19,200 nt of DNA, taken from NCBI GenBank assembly GCA_964510785.1, contig CAZECM010000058.1, positions 1 through 19,200 of the forward strand. Direction: 5' to 3'. The position numbers and the translations under genes are program-made. This stretch comes from JAAYZM01 sp964510785. GTDB lineage: Bacteria > Actinomycetota > Actinomycetes > Actinomycetales > Cellulomonadaceae. Positions 8,457 through 15,863 of this stretch are shown here, piece after piece; positions within the stretch are counted from its first letter, which is position 1; each line of letters begins with the position of its first letter. Under the pieces are notes generated by a model, which made no database searches, was not told the origin of the DNA, and worked only from the letters and a program-made list of their open reading frames with translations.

Positions 8457-8807
8457 GTGGCCCCGGCGGCCGCCGTCTCCATGGCGGACTTCCGCGCGGA
8501 GGTGCTCGAGTCGGACGTGCCCGTCGTCGTCGACTTCTGGGCGCCGTGGTGCGCGCCGTGCCGCGCCGTCGGCCCCGTGCTCGACGAGCTGTCCGAGGAG
8601 TTCGCGGGCCGCGCGAAGATCGTCAAGGTGAACACCGACGACGAGCAGGAGCTCGCGCGCGCCTACGGCATCGTCTCGATCCCGACCCTCTACTTCTTCC
8701 GGGACGGCGAGCTGGACCGCACCCTGGTGGGCGCCCACCCCAAGCGGGAGATCCGCACGCACCTCACGGAGCTCCTGCCGGTCGTGCGAGACTCTGAGGA
8801 TGACTGA
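8457..8807 (+). CDS. trxA: Thioredoxin
   Basis: A cytosolic thiol-disulfide reductant recycled by the TrxB encoded immediately upstream. It has 116 residues with the GTG at 8457; an ATG at 8481 would give 108, closer to the usual size. The thioredoxin fold is clear: VVVDFWAPWCAPC with cysteines at 32 and 35, and SIPTLYFFRDGE with the cis-proline. The active site is WCAPC rather than the more common WCGPC, a variant that also occurs in some thioredoxins. The start codon directly follows the trxB stop, so translation is probably coupled. The TGA lies within the first codons of the aminotransferase gene (8-base overlap). Confidence 0.93.
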   Translation: MAPAAAVSMADFRAEVLESDVPVVVDFWAPWCAPCRAVGPVLDELSEEFAGRAKIVKVNTDDEQELARAYGIVSIPTLYFFRDGELDRTLVGAHPKREIRTHLTELLPVVRDSEDD

Positions 8808-10140
8808 GAACCAGACCCCTGCCAGCGAAGCGTCGAGCCCCGTGCCGACGCCCGCAGCAGGCACGCGTCTGGACCGGTGGATCGGCGCCTACGCCGACCG
8901 TACCCACGGCATGCGCGCCTCGGAGATCCGCGCGCTGTTCGCCGTCGCCAACCGGCCCGAGGTGGTCTCGCTCGCGGGCGGCATGCCGTATCTCGAGGGC
9001 CTCCCGCTCGATGCGCTCGCCGAGACCGCGCGCGAGGTGATCGCCCAGCGCGGCACCGTCGCGATGCAGTACGGCTCGGGCCAGGGCGACGAGACGCTGC
9101 GCGAGCAGATCCTCGAGGTCATGCGGCTCGAGGGCATCGACGCGCACCCGGACGACGTGGTCGTCACGACCGGCTCGCAGCAAGCGCTCGACCTTGTGAC
9201 CAGGCTCTTCATCAATCCCGGGGACGTCGTGCTCGCCGAGGCGCCGAGCTACGTCGGGGCGCTCGGCGTCTTCCGCGCGTACCAGGCGGACGTGCGCCAC
9301 ACCCCGCTCGACGAGCACGGGCTCGTCCCCGAGGCGCTCGAGGAGTCGCTCGCCCGCCTCACGGGGGAGGGGCGCCGCGTGAAGTTCCTCTACGTGGTCC
9401 CGAACTACCACAACCCCGCGGGAGTGACCCTCTCGCTCGAGCGGCGCCCGCGCATCCTCGAGATCGCCCGGCGCTACGGCGTGCTCGTGCTCGAGGACAA
9501 CCCGTACGGCCTGCTCGGCTTCGAGGGCGAGCCGCTCCCGGCGTTGCGTTCCATGGACGACGACGGCGTGATCTACCTCGGCTCCTTCTCCAAGACCTTC
9601 GCCCCCGGGTACCGCGTCGGCTGGGCCGTGGCCCCCCACGCCGTGCGCGAGAAGCTCGTGATCGCGAGCGAGTCCGCGATCCTGTGCCCGTCGAACGCCT
9701 CCCAGCTCGCCATCTCGACGTACCTCGCGACGCACGACTGGCGCGGGCAGATCAAGAAGTACCAAGAGCTGTACCGCGAGCGCCGCGACACCATGGTGTC
9801 GTCCCTCGCCGAGCACCTGCCCGACGCGAGCTGGACCGTGCCCGACGGCGGTTTCTACACGTGGGTGCGTCTCCCGGAGGGTCTCGATGCGCAGGCCATG
9901 CTGCCGCGCGCCGTGACCGCCCGCGTGGCGTACGTGCCCGGCACGGCGTTCTACGCCGACGGGTCCGGCGCCGACCACATGCGGCTGTCCTTCTGCTTCC
10001 CGACCCCCGAGCGGATCCGCGAGGGCATACGCCGCCTCGCCGGGGTCATCGCCGGGGAGCGCGAGCTCGTGGAGATCTTCGGCACGGTGCCCGAGGTCGA
10101 GGGCCGCGTCGTCGACTCTCCCGGGCCGGACCTCGCATGA
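8800..10140 (+). CDS. PLP-dependent aminotransferase (class I/II, LysN/aromatic type)
   Basis: A fold-type-I pyridoxal-phosphate enzyme of 446 residues, probably cytosolic. VVSLAGGMPYLEGLP and QYGSGQGDETLREQI are typical of the 2-aminoadipate/aromatic aminotransferase group. VVTTGSQQALDLVTRLFINPGD forms the cofactor phosphate site, D233 in LEDNPYGLL contacts the pyridine nitrogen, and K265 in SFSKTFAPGYRVGW is the Schiff-base lysine. R395 (MRLSFCF) would bind the substrate carboxylate. There is no N-terminal winged helix, so it is not a full MocR regulator. The substrate cannot be assigned. Its ATG lies inside the end of trxA and its TGA overlaps the next ATG, so it sits in one operon with trxBA and the ligase. 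In M. tuberculosis the gene at this place is cwlM instead. Confidence 0.9.
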   Translation: MTENQTPASEASSPVPTPAAGTRLDRWIGAYADRTHGMRASEIRALFAVANRPEVVSLAGGMPYLEGLPLDALAETAREVIAQRGTVAMQYGSGQGDETLREQILEVMRLEGIDAHPDDVVVTTGSQQALDLVTRLFINPGDVVLAEAPSYVGALGVFRAYQADVRHTPLDEHGLVPEALEESLARLTGEGRRVKFLYVVPNYHNPAGVTLSLERRPRILEIARRYGVLVLEDNPYGLLGFEGEPLPALRSMDDDGVIYLGSFSKTFAPGYRVGWAVAPHAVREKLVIASESAILCPSNASQLAISTYLATHDWRGQIKKYQELYRERRDTMVSSLAEHLPDASWTVPDGGFYTWVRLPEGLDAQAMLPRAVTARVAYVPGTAFYADGSGADHMRLSFCFPTPERIREGIRRLAGVIAGERELVEIFGTVPEVEGRVVDSPGPDLA

Positions 10141-11081
10141 GCAGACCGAGCGTGCTCGTCCTCGCGGGCGGGCTGTCCCACGAGCGCGACGTGTCGCTGC
10201 GGTCCGGGCGACGTGTCGCCGAGGCGTTGCGCGGCACGGGCCTCGAGGTCACGGTGCACGACGTCGACAACGACCTGCTTCCCGCGTTGGCGCAGGTCAG
10301 GCCCTCGATCGTGTGGCCGCTGCTCCACGGGACGAGCGGTGAGGACGGCTCCGTGCGGGACATCCTCGAGCTCGTGGGCCAGCCGTACATCGGCGCGGAC
10401 CCGCGGGCCAGCCGCCTCGCGTGGAGCAAGCCGATCGCCAAGACGGTCGTGGGGCGGGCCGGGATCGCCACCCCGCGCTTCGTGACCCTGCCACAGAGCC
10501 TGTTCCGAGAGCTCGGTGCGACGCGCGTGCTCGAGTCGATCGCCGCGAACCTCGGGCTGCCGCTCGTCGTGAAGCCCGCGCGCGGCGGATCCGCGCTCGG
10601 CGTGACCGTGGTGCACGAGGCCACCGCGTTGCCCCGGGCCATGGTGGACGCCTACGCGTACGGCGAGACCGCGATCATCGAGCAGGCCGTGGCGGGGACC
10701 GAGCTCGCCGTGTCCGTCGTGGACACCGGCAACGGCCCCGTGGTGCTGCCCGCCGTCGAGATCGTGCCGCGCGAGGGGCCCTACGACTACGACGCGAGAT
10801 ACGTCCCCGGCCGCGTGGAGTACTTCGTCCCGGCGCGACTCGACCGCGAGGTCGCGGCGCGCGTGGCCGCGGCCGCGCTCGGCGTCCACGGCTCGCTCGG
10901 GCTCCGGCACCTGTCCCGCACGGACCTCATCGTGGACGCCGACGGCGTCCCCCAGTTCATCGACATCAACACCGCGCCCGGCATGACCGAGACCTCCCTG
11001 CTGCCCCAGGCCGCGGAGGCCGCGGGCCACGAGCTCGGGGGGCTGTACCGCGCGATCGTGGACGCCGCGCTTCGCCTTTAG
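10137..11081 (+). CDS. D-alanine--D-alanine ligase-like ATP-grasp protein
   Basis: A 314-residue ATP-grasp enzyme of the D-Ala-D-Ala ligase family. The N-terminal GGLSHERDVSLRSG and LLHGTSGEDGSVRDIL motifs match the Ddl substrate domain. YIGADPRASRLAWSKPIAK marks the start of the ATP-binding part, and LPLVVKPARGGSALGV is the glycine-rich ATP loop. FIDINTAPGMTETSLLP carries the metal-binding Asp/Asn and the Ddl-type C-terminal signature. It could make D-Ala-D-Ala for peptidoglycan or a related dipeptide; a second dedicated ddl elsewhere in the genome would favour the latter. It overlaps the aminotransferase by 4 bases (ATGA), so the two probably act together (inference). It converges with parB. 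Confidence 0.85.
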   Translation: MSRPSVLVLAGGLSHERDVSLRSGRRVAEALRGTGLEVTVHDVDNDLLPALAQVRPSIVWPLLHGTSGEDGSVRDILELVGQPYIGADPRASRLAWSKPIAKTVVGRAGIATPRFVTLPQSLFRELGATRVLESIAANLGLPLVVKPARGGSALGVTVVHEATALPRAMVDAYAYGETAIIEQAVAGTELAVSVVDTGNGPVVLPAVEIVPREGPYDYDARYVPGRVEYFVPARLDREVAARVAAAALGVHGSLGLRHLSRTDLIVDADGVPQFIDINTAPGMTETSLLPQAAEAAGHELGGLYRAIVDAALRL

Positions 11082-11098
11082 TCACAGTTGCAAGTTAT

Positions 11099-11123
11099 CG
11101 GCGTACGCAAGGTCGGAACGCCG
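11099..11123. terminator. Weak hairpin between convergent ligase and parB genes
   Basis: CGGCGT at 11099-11104 pairs with ACGCCG at 11118-11123 around a 13-base loop. It lies between two convergent genes, where a bidirectional terminator is expected, but there is no T-run and the stem is short. Confidence 0.25.
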
Positions 11124-11181
11124 TTGTACATGTGGCCTCTGACCTGCGTGTTTATCCGACACTTTGAGCCTTGAGGCCGCG

Positions 11182-12258
11182 TCAGCGCAAGACGCCCGGA
11201 TCCTCGGGTCGCAGGATCGCGATGATGCGGTTGAGGTCCTGGACCGACGCGAACTCGATCAAGACCTTCCCCCGGGACTTGCCGAGCTGGACCTTGACGC
11301 GCGTGTCGAGCGAGTCGGCGAGCCTTGAGGCGAGATCGTCGAGCGCCTCGATCCGATCGCCCGCCCGGGGAGCCCTGGGCCGCTTCGCAGCCGGCGCGCC
11401 CTCCCACATCGTGACGGCTTCCTCGGTGGCACGCACCGAGAGCCCCTCCGCGACGATGCGTGTCGCGAGACGATCCATCGATTCCTCGTCCGGCAGTCCG
11501 AGCAGCGCCCGGGCGTGGCCGGCGGACAGCACACCCGCGGCGACGCGTCGCTGGACGGCGGGGGGGAGCCGCAGCAGCCGGAGCGTGTTGGAGACCTGGG
11601 GACGCGAGCGGTGGATGCGCCTCGCGAGCTCCTCCTGGGTGCAGCCGAAGTCGTCGAGGAGCTGCTGGTAGGCCGCGGCCTCCTCGAGCGGGTTGAGCTG
11701 GGACCGGTGGAGGTTCTCCAGCAGCGCATCGCGCAACAGGTCGGCGTCGTCGGTCTCGCGGACGATCGCGGGAACCGTCGTCAGGCCCGCGGCCTGGCTC
11801 GCGCGCCACCGTCGCTCGCCCATGATGAGCTCGTACGGCGGCCCCCCGGGCTCGGCGGACGGCCTGACGACCACGGGCTGCAGGACGCCGATCTCCTTGA
11901 TCGACCCCGTGAGCTCGGCGAGCGCCTCCTCGTCGAAGACGCTGCGGGGCTGCTTCGAGTTGGGGGCGATCTGGTCGACGGGCAGCTCGGCGAAGTGGAC
12001 GCCGGGCACGGGGAGGAGCTCCGTATCGCTCCCGGACGCGACCGGGTCGGCCTCGAGCGACGGCGTGGTGCTGTCCGTCACGTCGCCCGAGCCGGTGTCG
12101 GCTCCGTCACCGTCCGCCGAGGGCGTGCCGCTGCTGGCGTCCCGGTCGGCGGGCCTGCCGGGGAAGAACACGTCGACCGGGCGCTCCGCCCCGGTGCTGG
12201 ATCCCGTCGGGATGAGGGCGCCAAGGCCCCGGCCCAGTCCCCGGCGCTTCTCACTCAT
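11182..12258 (-). CDS. parB: Chromosome partitioning protein ParB (parS-binding CTPase)
   Basis: A 358-residue ParB that loads at parS sites as a CTP-gated clamp, spreads, and recruits SMC and ParA for origin segregation. The basic N-terminus MSEKRRGLGRGLGALIP is the ParA-contacting segment. A long acidic, Ser/Asp-rich linker (about residues 22-85) follows. The CTP-binding N-domain has GERRWRAS at 147-154, which contains the GERRxRA motif, and ENLHRSQLNPLEEA at 181-194. The helix-turn-helix that reads parS is near 206-232 (TQEELARRIHRSRPQVSNTLRLLRL). The C-terminus (KVQLGKSRGKVLIEFASVQDLNRII) is the dimerisation domain. The start overlaps the parA end by 8 bases. The target sites are abundant 2-4 kb to the right. 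Confidence 0.97.
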   Translation of the reverse strand: MSEKRRGLGRGLGALIPTGSSTGAERPVDVFFPGRPADRDASSGTPSADGDGADTGSGDVTDSTTPSLEADPVASGSDTELLPVPGVHFAELPVDQIAPNSKQPRSVFDEEALAELTGSIKEIGVLQPVVVRPSAEPGGPPYELIMGERRWRASQAAGLTTVPAIVRETDDADLLRDALLENLHRSQLNPLEEAAAYQQLLDDFGCTQEELARRIHRSRPQVSNTLRLLRLPPAVQRRVAAGVLSAGHARALLGLPDEESMDRLATRIVAEGLSVRATEEAVTMWEGAPAAKRPRAPRAGDRIEALDDLASRLADSLDTRVKVQLGKSRGKVLIEFASVQDLNRIIAILRPEDPGVLR

Positions 12259-13276
12259 GGGTGCTCCCGTTCGTTGGTAGCTGTGCCGTCAGGACACCAC
12301 GGTCAGCGATCTCGCGGGCGGCCTCGAGGTAGGACAGGGCGCCGGTCGAGCTCGGGTCGTACCCGATGACCGTCTTGCCATAGCTCGGCGCCTCGGAGAT
12401 CCGCACGGAACGAGGGACCGTGGTTCGCAGGGTCTGGTCGGGGAAGTGCTCCCGCACCTCGGACGCGACCTGGTGGGCGAGGTTGGTGCGGCCGTCGTAC
12501 ATGGTCAGCAGGATCGTCGAGACGTGGAGCTCGGGGTTGAGGTGGGCCTTGATGAGCTGGATCGTCTTGATGAGCTGGCTGACGCCCTCGAGCGCGTAGT
12601 ACTCGCACTGGATGGGGATCAGTACCTCGCGCGCGACGACGAAGGCGTTCACGGTCAACAACCCGAGGCTGGGGGGGCAGTCGACGAGCACGTAGTCGAT
12701 CCGTCGTGCCGGGTCCGACGCCGTCTCGGCCAGGAAGTTGTCGACGGCCGTGCGGAGCCGGTTCTCCCGTGCGACGAGCGAGACGAGCTCGATCTCGGCG
12801 CCCGAGAGGTCGATCGTGGCCGGCACGCACCAGAGCGTCTCGAAGTCCGGACTGCGCTGCACCGTCTCGGCGAGCGGGCGGCCCTCGACGAGTACCTCGT
12901 AGACCGATGGTGTCCCCGCGCGGTGCTCGATCCCCAGCGCCGTGGACGCGTTGCCCTGCGGGTCGTTGTCGATCACGAGCACGTTGAGGCCCGCCTGGGC
13001 GAGGGCGGCGGCGAGGTTCACCGTCGTCGTGGTCTTACCGACACCACCCTTCTGGTTCGCGATGGTGATGATGCGGGTCTTCTCCGGCCGGGGGAAGCGT
13101 CGACCGGCGAGCTCGATCCTGCGGCGTGCGTCCACGGCGAGCTGCGCGGCCAGCGGGGTGGAGTCGTCGACCGACGGCAGTCCGCGGACCAGCTCGGCGC
13201 GCCGTGCGTCGTCTTCGTGCTGGTCGACCGTTTCACGTGAAACGGGATGCCAACCGTTGTCCTCGGGGAAGCCCAC
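12251..13276 (-). CDS. parA: Chromosome partitioning ATPase ParA (Soj)
   Basis: A 341-residue deviant-Walker ATPase that binds the nucleoid and, with ParB, moves the origin regions apart. The Walker A motif KGGVGKTTTTVNLAAALAQ starts at residue 76 with the signature lysine. DNDPQGNAS follows as the A' motif and VLVDCPPSLGLLTVNA as Walker B. A variable tail of about 70 residues precedes the ATPase; its residues 11-17 (PVSRETV) are encoded by a perfect parS site at 13229-13244. A parS in this position is common in actinobacterial parA genes, which supports the long start at 13276. The gap to rsmG is 30 bases and the end overlaps parB, so rsmG-parA-parB form one operon. Confidence 0.97.
   Translation of the reverse strand: MGFPEDNGWHPVSRETVDQHEDDARRAELVRGLPSVDDSTPLAAQLAVDARRRIELAGRRFPRPEKTRIITIANQKGGVGKTTTTVNLAAALAQAGLNVLVIDNDPQGNASTALGIEHRAGTPSVYEVLVEGRPLAETVQRSPDFETLWCVPATIDLSGAEIELVSLVARENRLRTAVDNFLAETASDPARRIDYVLVDCPPSLGLLTVNAFVVAREVLIPIQCEYYALEGVSQLIKTIQLIKAHLNPELHVSTILLTMYDGRTNLAHQVASEVREHFPDQTLRTTVPRSVRISEAPSYGKTVIGYDPSSTGALSYLEAAREIADRGVLTAQLPTNGSTHE
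13229..13244. promoter_or_regulatory. parS site 1 (perfect), inside parA
   Basis: Perfect core GTTTCACGTGAAAC with symmetric C/G flanks. It lies in the 5' coding part of parA and encodes PVSRETV there. This is the ParB clamp-loading site by established knowledge of the family. Confidence 0.95.
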
Positions 13277-13306
13277 TCAGTTTGTCCTTCGATGTCGTGC
13301 GCCGGG

Positions 13307-13966
13307 TCAACGCACAGTCTTGCGCATGACCCGGACAACAGTCGTACTGTCCACACCCTCGATCGTGGGGGCGTCGAGCACCTCACCGGCGTCGCCACCC
13401 AGCTTGCGTAGCACGTACTTCGCACGCTCGAGATCTTCGGCAGCCGAGCTGCCCTTGAGGGCGACGAGGCTGCCGCCCTGGCGAAGGAGCGGCAGGCACC
13501 ACCGGGCGAGCTTGTCCATCGCCGCGACCGCCCGCGCCGTCACCGCATCGGCCTCGAGCGCGCCGTCGAACTCCTCTGCCCTACCGCGTCGCACCGTGAC
13601 GTTGGCGAGGCCGAGCTCGGCCACGACCTCGTCGAGCCACTGCGTCCTGCGCTCCATCGGCTCGAGCAGCACCACCTCCGCCGAGGGCAGCATCGCAGCG
13701 ATCACCATGCCCGGCAGGCCGGCACCCGAACCGACGTCCACGATGACCCCCGATGACGGCAGGTGCTGCACCACGGCAGCGGAGTTCAGGATGTGCCGCT
13801 CCCACAGCCGGGACTGCTCTCGGGGGCCGATGAGGCCACGGAGCTCGCCCTCGCTGCGAAGCAGCCGCGCGAACCCGTCCACCGCCGGCCAGGCAGCACC
13901 GAAGTACGCGGGCAAGCGCGTGTCACCGTCCAGTGGGTCCGAGTGGGGGGGAATGGGTGTCGTCAA
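13307..13966 (-). CDS. rsmG: 16S rRNA (guanine(527)-N7)-methyltransferase RsmG
   Basis: A SAM-dependent methyltransferase (GidB) that makes m7G in the 530 loop of 16S rRNA. Loss of this enzyme gives low-level streptomycin resistance in several bacteria. The TTG at 13966 gives 219 residues, normal for the family. Motifs are SRLWERHILNSAAV at 52-65, VIVDVGSGAGLPGMVIA (SAM loop GSGAGLPG at 79-86), and VTARAVAAMDKLARWCLPLL. I chose the TTG because GAGGA lies five to six bases upstream and TAGATT (-10) about 32 bases upstream. A longer frame from 14167 would carry an unrelated N-terminus that is a read-through of a degenerate parS (TSVSRETG), so it is unlikely. It leads the rsmG-parA-parB operon. 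Confidence 0.93.
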   Translation of the reverse strand: MTTPIPPHSDPLDGDTRLPAYFGAAWPAVDGFARLLRSEGELRGLIGPREQSRLWERHILNSAAVVQHLPSSGVIVDVGSGAGLPGMVIAAMLPSAEVVLLEPMERRTQWLDEVVAELGLANVTVRRGRAEEFDGALEADAVTARAVAAMDKLARWCLPLLRQGGSLVALKGSSAAEDLERAKYVLRKLGGDAGEVLDAPTIEGVDSTTVVRVMRKTVR

Positions 13967-13997
13967 AGGTCTTCCTCGCTGTCGATGAGCCGGCCCA

Positions 13998-14003
13998 AAT
14001 CTA
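13998..14003 (-). promoter_or_regulatory. Putative -10 element of the rsmG-parA-parB operon
   Basis: On the minus strand TAGATT fits TANNNT. It would start transcription about 20-25 bases before the rsmG TTG. No convincing -35 is visible. A local promoter is expected because a long non-coding array separates rsmG from khpB. Confidence 0.45.
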
Positions 14004-14050
14004 CGTGGTCCCCTCGGGTCCCGGCACCAGACGCACGAGTTCGTCTCTCC

Positions 14051-14066
14051 CGTTTCACGTGAGACG
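14051..14066. promoter_or_regulatory. parS site 2 (one mismatch)
   Basis: Core GTTTCACGTGAGAC differs from the consensus at one base in the right arm. It lies 85 bases upstream of the rsmG start codon. Confidence 0.75.
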
Positions 14067-14327
14067 GAAGTTCTGGATGCGCCGAAGGCGACCCACGGAG
14101 CGCCTGCTTGTCGACGCCCCGCGATGAACCGCACCAGGACGGCGGCAACCAAGGGGGCCGGCGACATCGCTCAGATCGCGACTCGAGGCACAGCCCTGAC
14201 ACCACTCGACGTGGCCTCTCTCCATCTGACCACCATGGGCGGAACGACGTTGAGGCGTGACCACCGAGCAGCATCCGCGTCTCGCGATCGACGGAACGCA
14301 CATCCACACCATCCGGGTCGCTGACCA

Positions 14328-14343
14328 CGTTTCACGTGAAACC
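14328..14343. promoter_or_regulatory. parS site 3 (perfect)
   Basis: Perfect 14-base palindromic core GTTTCACGTGAAAC. Confidence 0.95.
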
Positions 14344-14424
14344 AACCATGGAGAACCCGCCAAGCAGCCACCCATCGAGCGGCAGCATGTGCCCCGATGT
14401 CGACACCTGCCACCACCACGGCTG

Positions 14425-14440
14425 CGTTCAACGTGAAACG
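14425..14440. promoter_or_regulatory. Degenerate parS-like site 4 (two mismatches)
   Basis: Core GTTCAACGTGAAAC keeps the right half-site intact; the left half-site is changed at two bases. ParB affinity is probably low. Confidence 0.5.
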
Positions 14441-14609
14441 CAGGACCGGCACATCCACGGCCAACCCGCAGCCGGGCCACTCTCCGTGGTCGAGCTGCCT
14501 CAGTCGTGGGAGCACGCGGTCTCCTGTCATCGCGCCGAACGTGCCTCACAGCGGGCTCCGCTACCGGCACACGCCTGCTGGACCAGAAGCAGTCCCGACC
14601 GCCCCTGCA

Positions 14610-14625
14610 CGTCTCACGTGAAACG
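14610..14625. promoter_or_regulatory. parS site 5 (one mismatch)
   Basis: Core GTCTCACGTGAAAC has one change, in the left arm. Confidence 0.75.
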
Positions 14626-14874
14626 CCGCCGCCGCTACTGCGAGATGAGCGCCCAGCAGGTCCTCGTGCGCCGACCTGCAACAGCTGCCCGCCTACGCGT
14701 CCAGTAGAGCCAACCCGCCGTCCCAGCTGGGCGAGCACATCAACGTGATGCCATCGCCCCAACCAGCCGTGGCCGCCCGCGCGTGCCTTGCACGAGACAC
14801 CACCCACGACCACGGGGGGAGGAGAAGATCACGTGGCCGCTGTCGTGCCCAGCAACCGATCCGACCGCGCCCTA

Positions 14875-14890
14875 CGTTTCACGTGAAGCC
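14875..14890. promoter_or_regulatory. parS site 6 (one mismatch)
   Basis: Core GTTTCACGTGAAGC has one change, in the right arm. Confidence 0.75.
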
Positions 14891-14928
14891 GCCGCGTTGC
14901 CGCGGGTGGAGCGCCTGACAGAGGCCTC

Positions 14929-14955
14929 GCGGGCTGCCCCGCAACGGCAGCCCGC
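14929..14955. repeat. Perfect 10-bp inverted repeat inside the parS array
   Basis: GCGGGCTGCC at 14929-14938 and GGCAGCCCGC at 14946-14955 form a perfect stem around a 7-base loop. It lies in the widest gap of the array (between sites 6 and 7). No T-run follows on either strand. It could be a terminator, part of a small RNA or a cruciform-forming element; the sequence does not decide. Confidence 0.6.
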
Positions 14956-15220
14956 CCACGCCTCCCATGCCGACCGCCCACTGCAACCGCAAGGCTCATG
15001 ACTCTCACGACCTCAGGGCGCGGAGGTCCCTGCCGTCTGTCGCAGCACCGAGGACCCCGCGGCCTGTTGCAGCGCCAAGATTCCTGCCGCTCGGCGCTGC
15101 CAGCCACGCCGGGAGCCCGTCCCCTGGCTGCCCCAGCACGAGCACGCGCTATCACACGCAACCTCCAGCTCACGGCAGACAGCACCTCCAGCCGCCAACG
15201 CATCGCTGCGCCGCGACGTT

Positions 15221-15236
15221 CGTTTCACGTGAAACA
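15221..15236. promoter_or_regulatory. parS site 7 (perfect)
   Basis: Perfect core GTTTCACGTGAAAC; first unit of the 118-bp tandem series. Confidence 0.95.
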
Positions 15237-15338
15237 TCTACCGCCATCCTCACGGCCAGAACATCGACCTCAGCGCCGCAGCGCCGGCCCACGGCGAGCC
15301 GCCCTCCAGCCATCAACCTGCCAATGTGCCGCACCCTG

Positions 15339-15354
15339 TGTTTCACGTGAAACA
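15339..15354. promoter_or_regulatory. parS site 8 (perfect 16-mer)
   Basis: TGTTTCACGTGAAACA, identical to the full 16-base parS consensus known from Bacillus subtilis and many other bacteria. Confidence 0.97.
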
Positions 15355-15457
15355 CCACCCGTCGCCAGCCTGGCAAGAACAGCCGACGCCCTGCCTGCGC
15401 TCCGGCTCACGGCCCACCGTCCTCACGACTGTCAACACCCAGTCGGGCCAGGGCATG

Positions 15458-15473
15458 CGTTCCACATGAAACA
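15458..15473. promoter_or_regulatory. Degenerate parS-like site 9 (two mismatches)
   Basis: Core GTTCCACATGAAAC has two changes, one in the central CG, which breaks the CACGTG centre. Its place in the tandem series shows it derives from a true parS; it is probably weak or dead. Confidence 0.5.
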
Positions 15474-15571
15474 TCACCGGCCGCCGGCCCGGTAAGAACA
15501 CCCGACGCCCCGCCCACGCCTCACATGCCCACCGTGCCTACGACTGGCAGCGCGCAGTCGGCGAGGGCATG

Positions 15572-15587
15572 CGTTTCACGTGAAACC
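15572..15587. promoter_or_regulatory. parS site 10 (perfect)
   Basis: Perfect core GTTTCACGTGAAAC. Confidence 0.95.
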
Positions 15588-15690
15588 TCACCCGCGGCTC
15601 TCCCGACGGCTGCACTAGACACATGGCCAGAGCTACGGCCCCCGGCGGGGCTCTCACCAAGCCAGCGACACATCGCCCTGCCGCCGTCCT

Positions 15691-15706
15691 CGTTTCACGT
15701 GAAACG
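15691..15706. promoter_or_regulatory. parS site 11 (perfect)
   Basis: Perfect core GTTTCACGTGAAAC with symmetric C/G flanks. Confidence 0.95.
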
Positions 15707-15863
15707 CGCGCTCAGCAAGTCCACACGATCGGCAATCAAGCCCGGCCAAGCAGGGCGCGCGCCGCGGTACCGACGACCCAGCACCTCGGAAGGAACGCCC
15801 TTCGGTGCAGCACACAAGACCAAGAACCAACACGGAGCCCCGCGGGAAGTGCCTGAAGGGCAG

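Larger units (their letters stand above)
15221..15571. repeat. Degenerate tandem repeat, about 118-bp units, each starting with parS
   Basis: Three units begin at 15221, 15339 and 15458. The second and third align along their whole length: after parS both read through RAGAACA-CCGACGCC, then a pyrimidine-rich middle, then CAGTCGG...AGGGCATGCGTT just before the next parS. The first unit shares the stretch after parS, including CCAGAACAT at the matching place, but is otherwise diverged. The next spacing (15572 to 15691) is again 119 bases, although its sequence no longer aligns clearly. This looks like an old local tandem duplication that copied parS with its flanks. Confidence 0.7.

Noticed and set aside
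13967..14167. N-terminal extension of RsmG by 67 residues
   Set aside because: The extra residues read through parS site 2 and match nothing in the family; a TTG with a good ribosome binding site and -10 gives the normal length.
14831..14836. CACGTG near 14831 as another parS
   Set aside because: Only the central six bases match; flanks do not fit the parS arms.
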